From assembly GCA_008933995.1 (NCBI GenBank), contig WARS01000029.1, positions 15,127,131-15,191,130 on the forward strand: 64,000 bases of DNA. The letters run 5' to 3'. Below, one piece after another: positions 35,282-64,000 of this stretch. The DNA comes from Datnioides undecimradiatus. Its lineage: Eukaryota > Chordata > Actinopteri > Lobotiformes > Datnioididae. The notes below the pieces were generated by a model. It was not told the DNA's origin. It worked only from the letters and a program-made list of their open reading frames with translations, and did not search any database. Made by a program: the position numbers and the translations under genes. How positions within the stretch are numbered: position 1 is the stretch's first letter; the number at the start of each line of letters is the position of its first letter.

Positions 35282-36180
35282 GTACAATAAGTTACTGTGG
35301 CTGTGGTGTAGAGCAATAGACCAACGGTGTAGAGGCTTTATTATGTGGCACTGTCAGTTTCCAAATGACAACTCTGTGGGACTTTAAGGAAATTCATAAA
35401 AGAGTGAGAAGAAGTCTTGTTTCAGCAATTATTATGTTCAAACGTCTCCAGCTATAAATGACCTCTTTACAATGTTTGTTAGTCCGTTATATAAATAGGC
35501 CTAATTAAGTATAATTAGATTGATGGAAAACCTGTTTTCCCAACATCAGGATTACATTTACCCTAAAGCATTATTTCAAGATTCTTTTGTAACCTTTACC
35601 TTTATTTACGAGCAGTAAATGTTTTCACTTTAAATCTATTTGGTCAGAGGTGATAACATTTAGCCTATGGCATCGGATTTATGAAAGGCAGTAACTGCCA
35701 CAGCTGCTTGTTCAAGATGCTGTTATTACGCAAGGGGTAGTATAAAGACAAGAAAAGTAATGTTCTAATCTACAGGTTCCTCTTCATTTTCTATTGAATT
35801 TGTTAATTTGTATGTTTGATATTTTTACATTGTGTTATATGAATATGTCAGTGCTGAAAGACACCTTGTATGATAGATTTTTAATCTTAGTTATGCACTT
35901 TCTATTTAAAACAAGTAATATTAAGTAGGCGGGTCTAATGTATAACGTTTTTGATTTTATTATGAATAATCCGCTGGTAATTGTTTGTTTCTCTATAATA
36001 ATTGTTGTCATTTCTACAGTCTACTAGATTTTGCTAGATTTTTATTGCAGTCACATTCAAATGTCGTTAAATGTGACTGCTCTGACTTTAAAGTGTTTAG
36101 AGGAATTAAAAGTGTGAATTGGAAGTAAATTTTTATCTTTCGTCTGCATTTGACTGGCAGGCCTTTTAGGAGGCTCGAAG

Positions 36181-36207
36181 ATGAGAGCTGTGACCCTGCC
36201 AGGTTGA
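36181..36207 (+). promoter_or_regulatory. s1pr4: Upstream ORF in the S1P receptor leader
   Basis: ATG AGA GCT, then six codons ending in TGA: eight residues, out of frame with and about 90 bases before the main start. It could damp translation. Confidence 0.5.
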
Positions 36208-36296
36208 AGAGCCTTGCCACCCTCTCTCTCCCACTTTGTCCAGTGCTGTGGCGCCCTCTGCTGTGTGAGCAAGAAAGGCCAGTAAGGGCAGGCAGT

Positions 36297-37496
36297 ATGG
36301 GGGACATGCTGGAGGAAGGGATGAATATCATCATCGTCAGCCACTACAACCACTCGGGGAAGTGGCACCGGCCCCGCACCAGTGGGGCCTGTAAGATGGC
36401 CGTGCTGCTCTTCATCTGCGTGCTGATTGTTCTGGAGAATGTCATGGTCCTGCTCGCTCTGTGGAGAAACAAGCGCTTCCATAGCCGCATGTACTTCCTC
36501 ATTGGAAACCTGGCGCTGTCAGACCTGCTGGCTGGTGTTGCATATGTGGTCAACATCTTCACCTCAGGACGCAACACCTTCTTCCTGACACCAGTGCAGT
36601 GGCTGGCCAGAGAGGGGAGCATGTTTGTGGCCCTCAGTGCATCCACTTTCAGCCTTCTGGCTATTGGGATCGAGAGGCACATGACTATGGTGCGTTTGCG
36701 TCCCTGTGAGACAGCAGGTCGGGGAAGACTTCTTGGACTGCTGGCAGCCTGCTGGCTTGTGTCAGTGCTGCTCAGTGCCCTGCCCAGCCTGGGCTGGAAC
36801 TGCCTGAACAAAATGGCCAGCTGCTCCACGGTGCTGCCGCTTTATGCTAAAAGTTACATCGCCTTCTGCATCAGCGTCTTCAGCGCCCTGTTGGTGGCCA
36901 TCATCATCCTCTACATCAGGATCTACCGGCTAGTGACATCAAGTGGCCGTAGGGTGAGCAGTCGGCCCTCAGAGCGCTCCCTGGCCCTGCTGCGGACAGT
37001 GGTCATTGTTCTTGGAGTGTTTGTCATGTGCTGGACCCCGCTCTTCGTCCTCCTGCTGCTGGATGTTGGTTGTAGCCCAGATCGGTGCCCTGTGCTCTAC
37101 CAGGTGGACTGGTTCATCGCTCTGGCAGTGCTCAACTCTGCCCTCAACCCTCTGATATACACTCTGTCTAGCAGGGAAATGAGGGCAGCTTTCTTCCGGC
37201 TGCTGTGCTGCTGTCAGACCAGCATGGAGTCCACCGGGACTCCTGTGGTGGGTAACCCCCACCTGGGCACAGCAATCCCCACAGCAGAAAACAGTAAGAC
37301 TAGTTTGGGTGGAGGAGGGGGAAGTGGGGCTTGCAAGTCCACACTAAACAGAGGCAAGGTTCCCACACCTATGAACTCTGACAACAAGCATGGAGATCCC
37401 TCAGCTACAGCTGTGCCTCATCCCTCTGGACCTGCAGATCTACTCTCAGCTGTGCTTGTGAAGGCGGGGGCTCTGCCACCCCTCAGCAAGTTCTGA
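36297..37496 (+). CDS. s1pr4: Sphingosine-1-phosphate receptor, S1PR4-like GPCR
   Basis: A single coding exon of 399 residues. The start at 36297 (AGTATGG, good Kozak) is the first in-frame ATG after the acceptor at 36160; the open frame further upstream begins at a TTG inside the intron. Seven membrane segments lie at about residues 34-56, 66-89, 104-130, 146-165, 186-210, 232-256 and 269-290. Visible motifs: N-glycosylation site NHS at 18-20; R105-E106 in LAREG, the S1P head-group pair whose Glu separates S1P from LPA receptors; ERH at 126-128 in place of DRY; CWTP at 245-248; NPLIY at 284-288; and CCC at 304-306, a likely palmitoylation site. HYNHSG, TMVR, RLV.SSG and [12 protein letters not shown] favour S1PR4, while LLLLDVGC and CPVLY recall S1PR5 and S1PR2. 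The tail is long and Gly/Ser/Pro-rich. Known role: G-protein signalling by lipid S1P at the plasma membrane, S1PR4 mainly in blood cells. The class is certain; the paralog is likely. Confidence 0.95.
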   Translation: MGDMLEEGMNIIIVSHYNHSGKWHRPRTSGACKMAVLLFICVLIVLENVMVLLALWRNKRFHSRMYFLIGNLALSDLLAGVAYVVNIFTSGRNTFFLTPVQWLAREGSMFVALSASTFSLLAIGIERHMTMVRLRPCETAGRGRLLGLLAACWLVSVLLSALPSLGWNCLNKMASCSTVLPLYAKSYIAFCISVFSALLVAIIILYIRIYRLVTSSGRRVSSRPSERSLALLRTVVIVLGVFVMCWTPLFVLLLLDVGCSPDRCPVLYQVDWFIALAVLNSALNPLIYTLSSREMRAAFFRLLCCCQTSMESTGTPVVGNPHLGTAIPTAENSKTSLGGGGGSGACKSTLNRGKVPTPMNSDNKHGDPSATAVPHPSGPADLLSAVLVKAGALPPLSKF

Positions 37497-38620
37497 GAGG
37501 AAGCACCTTAATGAAGCCTCACAGTCACTCAGAAGTAGAATAGAACTGACATAGTCCTGCTATCAGCCACTTTTTGTTTATGCACTATGTAGCATGGGTA
37601 AAATGAAGTAATGATATTCAATTGGAACCAAATCCATGCAGATTAGAGTACAATCAAAATCATCTAAAGCCACTATTTTCAATATTATTCACAGCGCCAG
37701 AGTAACTGGTATGTTGTGTTTTTCTTACACAACGACACTTCTCAAAACTAGGAAATACAATCAGACAGCTTCATGGATATGAGGACCTCAGATTAAATTT
37801 CTCTGTTGGTGAAACAAGTACTGGTAATGCTTCTAGCAACACCCAAGTATATATTAACTTAATTAGTGTTTGTCTGTCTGTCAATGTGGGTGTTTTGTTT
37901 TTTTATTTTTGTTAATTTTGTCATCATAAACAGAAAAAAAAATCAAATTGGGGCACTTTTCACATGTGCTTTATGCAAGTACTCTTAAACACCTGCATAT
38001 TCTATCACAACTCAACTATTTATTTTCTGTGAAAACATTTGCCATCTTATACTGTTGGTATAATTTTTTAGTATAGTTTTTGTGCATATAAAAACATCAT
38101 GGTACTTAATTAGGACTTAATTAGTGATTTAAGATGCACTGTGAGAGAAAACACTATAGAAAGCTTATTTGTCAGACTAGCAGCCTCGTGAGGCTGTGAT
38201 ACTCATTACACACCAAAAATCATGCACGAAAAATATAAATGAAAAACAGACATTGTCGCTGTTACTAGATTTTTACCACCACTAGTGGGCGAGAGTGTAA
38301 AGACTTTTCCCGTGGTGGTACTGCAGGAAGAGTGATGTTTTTGCTAAAATCGATACAATTCAACTTCTGTACCAGAACTGAGTCAGCAGCAGTTGCACTG
38401 TGAGCTGAATTAACGCGGCTAAGAACTACACTCATGGAAATTTTTGTTTCTCATCAGCACATGTAGAAACCACTCACACATCAACTAACCACTAGTGAAT
38501 AGGAGTATGGATGTGAATTATTTAATGGTGGTAGACTGTAAATGAAATTTCTGCCTTGGGTGGTGTAGTGCCTGATACCATTATATAGCAAATAAAATAA
38601 AATCCTATTCCCTTTTATGA
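37497..38620 (+). other. s1pr4: Probable 3' UTR of the S1P receptor
   Basis: AT-rich, no coding. Two overlapping AATAAA signals at 38591-38601 make a good poly(A) candidate about 1.1 kb after the stop. Confidence 0.5.
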
Positions 38621-41109
38621 GATTTTCACACGTGTCATGTTTTTATATGAAATCAATGCCTGCTTTTCAGCTCCCTTCCTCTCATCCCCGCTCAGTCACA
38701 TTGTTGATCCTCTGCATAAATTGTCAAGGTAGACATACAGGATACAGGATCTTTTGCACTATATAAATGGTTGATGTTTTTTAATATCAGACTGTTGCAG
38801 TCAAGGTTCACATGAAAGCTTTGTCCATACATATATTAATGCAGAAACGTTTATCATCTGCTATTCAGACAGGAGCAGAGAAATGTCATGTGATTTAACC
38901 TGCTGCATTCATCTGGTATCCTACCGGGAGGCTGATTGATGCTCTCTTATTCCCATTCGTAGGTAGACCTGGGTCAGTTAATGATGAATAATGCAGAGAA
39001 ACTTTTGATATTTATTTTAACTCATGGTCTCCAACTCAGTGAGGTCAGGTAGCTATTGGTTATGAAAGGTATACTGCAGCCATCATTATACACTGTTAAT
39101 TCTCTGTAGGTTAATTAAAAGACACTTATCTATTTATCTAGTGTGAGTAAGATACCAAACTGGAGGTGGCTTTGTTACATTCTGCTGAATTCATCTGTGA
39201 TTAAAACAGTGTACACATAATTATTTTCACGTCACGCACATTTGAAGAGTTTAGTTGTCAGTGTCTTGAATTTTGAGAACTCAGATTCCTCTGGTGGATA
39301 TTACTTTGTTTTTTCTAAATGCTGATAACTAAAGACATTCAATTCATGTTGTTTGTTTTTGCTCCAACAAACCCACAGCAGTGAAGGTTACTTTTGAACT
39401 GAACCGATGGATGAGCTGATTAGAGCAAAGTTTGTTGTTCATACCACATTGCACAGCAAAGACCAGACAGGAGCTGACAGACTGGCATTTCATACTCACC
39501 TCAGCTAAAGGATGTGTCTCTTCTCCGCACCTCCAGATCTGATGAAAAAACACAGCGAGGGTGCAATACCAGCCGAGCATTTCCAGCTTAAAGGTCACTG
39601 ACTGCTCTCTGTCAGAATTGTTTCAACACTCTAGCCAGGGATGATGGTTGCCTCATGACATCTGTGGAACGTTAGAAAATGGCAAAATGTTGAGCAGCTT
39701 GAGCGTTATAGTATTTGTAGTCAGTGAAGCCCTCATTCCTTCTGCTCCTTTTCCTCTTTCTCAACTATCTTGTCAAAAGATAGTTAGAGACAGACAGTAA
39801 AGAGACAAAAAAGACAAAAAGGAGACAAAAACTTGAATGACTGTCCTGCAAATCAGTCAAGTTAAAGACTACACCTATGTCTGTCCAGAGAACCTAGAAA
39901 TCGCAATCAAGATGCGGCTTAACGACAGACTAATGCACATGCCGAATGTGTTTATACTCAGACATCTTAATATCTGTCTCCTTCAAATAAACACGGCCCA
40001 AACATGTTTGGTGAACATTAATAAGTTCCTTTAATTTGAATCTTTTTCTTGTCCCCAAATTTCTAGCTGTGACAAATTCCTTTTCTCCAAGCACCTGAAA
40101 CAAACACCATTTAATGGCTGCATCGCTAAGTGGGTCAAACACCTTAATAAATCATGTTAACTAAATAGCCGTCACCAGCACTCTTTGAGGATTTAGACAT
40201 GGTGGATTTGTGTCATTCTCTGTGCACAATGCCCATTTGCATATGACTAATGTGAACAAGACAGAGGACAAGAGAATCAGACCACCCCCTGTCATCATGA
40301 TCCTGGCTTTATAAGGCTGCGCAGTGAGGAAGAGTGTCATGCATGCACGTGTATGTGTGTCTGTGTGTGTGTATTTGCATGTGTCACGTTTTTTTTGTAG
40401 ACAGACGCGTATGAGTGTGTGCATCCGTGTGCGTATGAGAACAAGAACAAAGACTCCATCTGGTCCGAGCCACTGAATGTGCCAGTATGAAACACTTCTG
40501 CCATTCTGAACTCCCTTTTTGAAGCAGCTCGGAGGTGGAGTGGGGCCAGGCGGAGAGCGGCGAGGGGTCCCATTTGAGGCGGCCGCTCATGCAGGGAGCC
40601 CCCAGCTGAAGCCATTCTCTTCTCTGCAGCTGAGCTGTACCACTCTCACTGAAGGAGACACACACACACTTCATCTGGTGTGTGATGAGTCTCCTCTCCT
40701 ACCTTCACCTCCATGTCTCTCTGATTCAATACGATGTAATTACTTGTGTAACAAAGAGAGTGAAGACCCAGGCGGACTTTGGTGATAAGCTCCCAGGGAT
40801 CAGAGGGCTTTGTCCAGGGAGCAGCTGGTGGAGCAAAGGCAAAGGTCACTTCGTAGGAGAATATCTGAAGGAGCAGGCTGGGGCTTGGATTGGTGGACGT
40901 TCCTCCCAGCATTCCCTTCACACCCCACTGCCATTAATTCTCCTGTCTAGTGCGGATCAAGTTGAGCTGCAGCAGTAATACCAGAATAAAAGAAAAATAT
41001 TTTGATCTGACAGTCATTTTATCTCTATTTCTTCTATTTCTGGGATATCTGATCATCTGGGAGTCCTGAGCCCAATGTGTTCATCACAAGGCTGCAAATA
41101 AAATGTATT

Positions 41110-41385
41110 CTCATTATCCATTTTCTCAATTATTTTTTCAGTCAATTGATTAATTGTTTGGTCTTTAAAGTGTCAGAAAATAGCTAAAAATGCCTGCCCT
41201 AATTTCCCCAAGCCTGAGGTGATGTTTTTTAAATTGTTTTTTTTCCCCACTAAAACATTCAGGAGCAAAGCAGCAAAGAGTGGAGCTGGAACCAGTGACT
41301 ATTTTTGCTTTTTAAATGACCTTCATGATTAATTTCTCCATTTAAATAATTTTTTGCAGTACACTGTGCATGATTATGGAAACAT
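41110..41385. repeat. Diverged teleost interspersed repeat
   Basis: The order CAATTGATTAATTGTTTGGT, AAAGTGTCAGAAAATAGC, then TTTCCCCAAGCCTGAGGTGA matches an abundant fish repeat I know, with many substitutions, so it is probably old. Confidence 0.65.
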
Positions 41386-43011
41386 CTTGTATCGTCTCCC
41401 TGCTGCTTATTCCAGTTTAAAATAACTTGATGCACTTTTCTGAAATATTGTACTCCTTAGCTGTACTTCAAGAAAACGGAAGCTGGTCCTCATTAGCAAT
41501 GACAAAACAACTACCTCCAGCCTTGAGGTTTATGTTTGTGTGCAGAGACCCATAGGTTAATGTAAGTAGCTAGCCATCTAGCTATCTTAATACACTTTAC
41601 ATTTCCATATTTAGTTTGTGAATTAGATTGTGCCAAGTGTCAATGGATAAACACAAACAATAGATAGTTTCAAACTTTTATCATATGTCAGAGGCATTAG
41701 TATTAAATTGAGATCGTTTTATAACCAGTTTAATTTAAACGTATCAGTACATACATTTAAATTAAAGCTATATGCTGTTTTCATCAATCCCGCAACTAGT
41801 CTCTTAATACCACCAAATTATAATGCATAGATGGCAGGAGTAGATAAGCAATCTCTTCCAAATTATTCTCTTCAATAACCCCGTCTCCCTAAATCCCCCC
41901 AAAGCAGCAGCTGCTTTCTCTCCAAACGCTCTCTGATTGCAGTCTCCTGGCAGGGCCTGACGGCATGCACACACCTGCTCACACTGACCTCCAATCTATC
42001 TCTTCCACGCCTGCCTGCCACAACTGCAGGGATTAGCATGTCTGGGATCGGGGATAAGTGAGAGAGAGTATGGCGGTCTTTTAGTCTGACATGCGTGTTT
42101 CGCTGCTCACTTGTGGCATTGAGCGTGTGTGCACAGCTGGCTGATTCCCTGCCTCTGTGCATGTGAGCAGCTTTTGGTTGGTGTGATGTGTGTGTGAAGG
42201 AGCAACTGGAAGTGGAGACACCCATGGTAGACCTCAAGGGTGCATCTCACATAAATTCATAAATATGAATAAAAAAGCAACAATCAAAGTTAGAGTTGTA
42301 AAGTAATGGTTTTGTGTGTTTGACAGTCTTGTAACATAAACAATCCCAAGACACACCGAAAAATGTAATAGAACAATAAAAGCACTTTACTTAGAGTAAG
42401 ACTTAAGTAAGGACCCTTTAAAGGTTGATATGAGTATTTAAGCACTATAGTGTATTCCTTGCCAGGAGGAGTGAAATCAAATGTTACACATTTATTTGTA
42501 TTTATTTATTGTAAGCTTATCAAACACCAATGACTCTACGTTAAGATATCTGTATATCTGTTTATTTTTAATCTGTTGTCCCTGAGTAAGGTGCCTTACT
42601 TTGTGAAAGGGCAGTGGCAAATTGTTGGATTGGCCCTTTAACTAAGCTTCTACTAATTAAACAATCTCTTTGTCAGTCAAGGATTTAAGACATAATCCAT
42701 CCTTTCAATCCTTTGACATACCTGACCTTTAGCTTTCAGTGGTCTCTTGAAATTAAAATATCGTTTTTTGTCTTTGGGTAAAACGGCAGCAATAATGCTT
42801 TCAAGGTACCGTTTAATAACAGCAGTTTCCTTTAAATGTCAAATATTTAATGACTTATTTCATTAAATGTTTGTCTGGTTCTTGTTTCACTCGTTTACTT
42901 GTCTGTGTTGTCTATGAAACAATAGTCCATTGTTTTGACTTAGATAGAACATAGGAAAAGTTGCTAGTAACATTATGGATGGCTCATTTCTAGTCAAGTA
43001 TCCCAGGAAGC

Positions 43012-43031
43012 TGTGTGTGTGTGTGTGTGTT
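43012..43031. repeat. (GT)n microsatellite
   Basis: About ten GT units. Confidence 0.85.
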
Positions 43032-43562
43032 ATCTGGTTTCCTAACATGTTTTCTGGCTCTGTGGGGATCACAGGTGTTCATTCCTCCAAGCCTGTCTGA
43101 TGGATTAACAGCTGCCGTCACCGCATAATCATTGACACCCCACAGAACCGACATTACACACATTCTGATTCGGATATGACAGCTGCATACACACACACTT
43201 CACAATTTACACACACCAGAATCATGGTATGGGGATGCGAGAACGGCGCCATTTGTTCCAACCTACACAAATGTGTCCATAAAAATATAGCTTCTTATTG
43301 GGTATCCTTCAAACAACCAGAAATTAGTTTACAGAAATACTGATAAAAGCAGAGATAAGGTAAGAGTTATACAGGAGCCAGAGATACGTGAGCGTGATAT
43401 TTGTTTGATTTTTACATGCTGCACTGCCACCGTCGTTATTATTCATATCCCTCCCCAGGGAGCCTTGTTTGAAAAATGGGACTATAGCAGCCCCCCCTCC
43501 ATGTCACAGTCTCACTCTCTTACACTCACAAACACCCACGCTTGCACACACACACGCATGCA

Positions 43563-43585
43563 CGCACACACACACACACACACAC
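43563..43585. repeat. (CA)n microsatellite
   Basis: About eleven CA units in a longer CA-rich stretch, followed by a pyrimidine-rich tract to about 43700. Confidence 0.8.
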
Positions 43586-44099
43586 TTGTTTGGAGTCTTG
43601 TTGGGGAAGTACAGCCAGGCAGCTTCTCCCTCCTCCTTCCCCCTTTCCTCATTTCCCTCCTTCCCTTTTTTTTCTTCCTTCACTCTTTCTCCCCAATAGA
43701 GAGTGATCCAGCTCGTCTCCTCTCTCCGTCACGCGGGTAATCAGCCTCTGCTATTTCATTTGGCTCAGTAATGAAAGCAATCCCAGTGCTTTTCACTGCA
43801 GCGCAGCCCAAATAATGAGGGCTGCCTCACCCCTCCACAGCCACACCTCACCCCCAGTCCTCACACTCTCCCTCTCCCTCCCTACCCTGCTGTTAATGGA
43901 TGAAGGAAAGCAAATGTGTGTGCATTTGAGTGTGTGGAGCACACATTCTTGCCAAATCCTTTGTGCCTTTTTTCCTTTTTGTTCTGGGTAGCAAATTAGT
44001 CTATTGTATAAAATTTGATCAGCTACACTCTTAATCAGAAAATGTGTATTTTCTTTGTGAAACAAACACAACACCTAAGGGATTTCTTATCTACATTAG

Positions 44100-44260
44100 T
44101 GGTTCATGACCTTTACTACAGGTCACAGGTTGCACGATTGCGAGTTGTGAGAAATTAATTTTTCCTTTTAAATTAAATTTGATCAATTTTTAGAGACCAA
44201 AAGATTCTTAGGTTAAAAATATTATTTAAAAAATTTCACAATAAATAAGCATAGGTGTAA
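44100..44260. repeat. Possible diverged teleost repeat
   Basis: GTGGTTCATGACCTTT, then CACAGGTTGC and GCGAGTTGTGAGAAATTAAT loosely resemble a common fish repeat end. Confidence 0.3.
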
Positions 44261-45808
44261 CAAAAGGCTGAAAATAAGCACAATTTTGTGTATCAAAATG
44301 TAGATTTTCATTTTTTCCTCTTACAATTTATCTCTAAACCCCTTGTCAGGGTTCTGGCCAGTGAGAGTCAACACTCTCTAGAGACACTTTGAACAAAGAT
44401 GATATGCTTCAACACAGCAGGTAAATTATACATCCCTTCATTGTTTACTGGTGACAGAAAATGCCAATAATAACAACAATTAATACAGCCCAGTCAATAA
44501 AGACTTTCGAATGAAGAAATAATGACTTAAATAATTCTTCCACTTGTCACGTCCAATGGCCATAAACGTGATTGGTAGAAGTTGGCTTTCCTCTGAAATC
44601 AGTTTTTGCCACACGACGCTGCAACCAGGCAGCAGACATGGGAATCCATTCCAGATGGCAAGCATTTAACTCAAATACAGCTCACCAACCAGCATGTGAT
44701 GACTTGGCTGGCTGAAAATATGTAGGAAGTGTGAGGATGTGGCCAACAGTCACAAAATTTGACAGTTTGTCTGAGTGTTCAGCATTTCCTGATTAGCATC
44801 TCTTATCTTCAGATGTAGCCTGCAGTTCAACTTCAAGTCAGTGAAAAGACAAAGACGACAGTGACAGGATGCTTTTTACAAACCCAGCATTGTCTACCAA
44901 ATGCAACGTAGGCAACCAACAAGAGATACAGGTCAGCAAGGTCAACACAAGTACCAATACAACACAGCAGCTCTGTTGCTTACGAAGAACAATCAAAGAG
45001 TAACAGAGATGTGTCGAGCAAACCCTCAACATACAGCAGCATGATAGTGAAAAACAGACTGGATTAAAATTAACAGCTGTGCCATTGTGTAGAAAAACAT
45101 CTGAAATATCACTGCTGTTGGTAAAAACCTTATATCTTCAAAAATAGCATTGTCTATTTTTTGCAAATGGAAAACACATTTTCCAACATTTACAAAAAGG
45201 GTCACCCAAACCCGAGGGTGACAAAGGTTTCTCATCTTATACAGTACTATTTAAGTAATTGATTCTGGTATAAACATTAAATGAATCAGCAAAATATGAC
45301 TTGAGGTTTTCACCAAACAACAGCAATATTTTTTTTTACCAGTGTCAATGAGGTGTTTATGTGGAACAGCAGTAACAAAACTGAATCTTCTGCAGGCCCT
45401 CTGTAAACTGGGATAATAGTACGTTTAGAATATACAGACTTTTCCCAGCTTCTCTGCTGACTGGAGAGATGCATATCAGTCAGCTGAGAAAGAAATGTTA
45501 TAAGGAGACAGAGAATTTCAGATGTCCTGAAGTTGGCCCCTGTGGTTCAGCAAGAAGATGAGAGAGAGGAGTTACAGCAAAGGTGGCACAAAGTTCAGGT
45601 ATTGCATTTCATGTGAATCAATCCACCGGATGTTAGAGACACTTGGCACAGATACAACAGCAGTGATGGGTGTTGAATCATCAAAAGTAGTCCAGTCCAA
45701 GAATAAGAGAGAGCTGGTGCTATCCTGGAAAGATCCCATCAAACATTCGAGCTTTATGTGTCCGATCACAATTAAATCCCAGAGGTCCAAGAAGATCTCC
45801 GGGGTCAG

Positions 45809-64000
<18,192 letters not shown>

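Larger units (their letters stand above)
38621..45808. other. Spacer between the S1P receptor and shd, with the presumed shd 3' UTR
   Basis: No coding exon recognised. It contains a small CpG-rich patch near 40510-40620 with a NotI site (GCGGCCGC), a diverged teleost repeat near 41110, and CA/GT runs. The part just below 45809 should be the shd 3' UTR. Its end could not be placed. Confidence 0.5.

Noticed and set aside
36150-36296. Longer N-terminus for the S1P receptor
   Set aside because: The frame opens at a TTG inside the intron, before the acceptor at 36160. No in-frame ATG occurs until 36297, and the extra residues do not look like a receptor N-terminus.
36014-36829. Minus-strand open frames across the S1P receptor
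   Set aside because: Shadows of the GC-rich receptor exon on the opposite strand.

Overview
The window looks like nuclear DNA from a ray-finned fish, probably a percomorph. It has vertebrate genes split into short exons with consensus splice sites, long AT-rich introns, many (CA)n/(GT)n microsatellites and several interspersed repeats I recognise from teleost genomes. I see no bacterial, phage, organellar or viral genes. The products named here come from remembered family sequences, not a database search.

Layout. (1) 106-2564, minus strand: the first three coding exons of a class I cytokine receptor (signal peptide plus first receptor domain), running off the left edge. (2) 2565-7342: spacer with teleost transposon remnants, including a roughly 300 bp element with terminal inverted repeats, and the presumed 3' UTR of the next gene. 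(3) 7343-17124, minus strand: mier2, an ELM2-SANT transcriptional co-repressor. Ten downstream exons with fully consistent phases and a 3-codon first exon in a CpG-rich promoter were resolved. One or more N-terminal exons were not found. (4) 17125-about 34900: gene-poor spacer with microsatellites, a repeat and two weak short-ORF candidates. (5) About 34960-38600, plus strand: a sphingosine-1-phosphate receptor with one coding exon, best read as s1pr4, with a probable non-coding 5' exon. (6) 37497-45808: 3' UTR and spacer. (7) 45809-64000, minus strand: seven exons of shd, an SH2 adaptor with YxxP phosphotyrosine motifs. Its 5' end is beyond the right edge, and it includes a phase-symmetric 78 nt exon that looks like a cassette.

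From memory, MIER2, S1PR4 and SHD all lie on human 19p13.3, so the block looks like conserved synteny. That agreement supports choosing shd over shf and s1pr4 over s1pr5. The genes do not form one pathway or operon. The cytokine receptor and S1P receptor suggest immune-cell signalling, SHD is a tyrosine-kinase adaptor and MIER2 a nuclear co-repressor.

I found no clearly new biological system. The most useful leads are the possible shd cassette exon, the unassigned cytokine receptor, a decayed coding-like segment in mier2 intron 1, two small-peptide candidates, and non-coding blocks that resemble enhancers.
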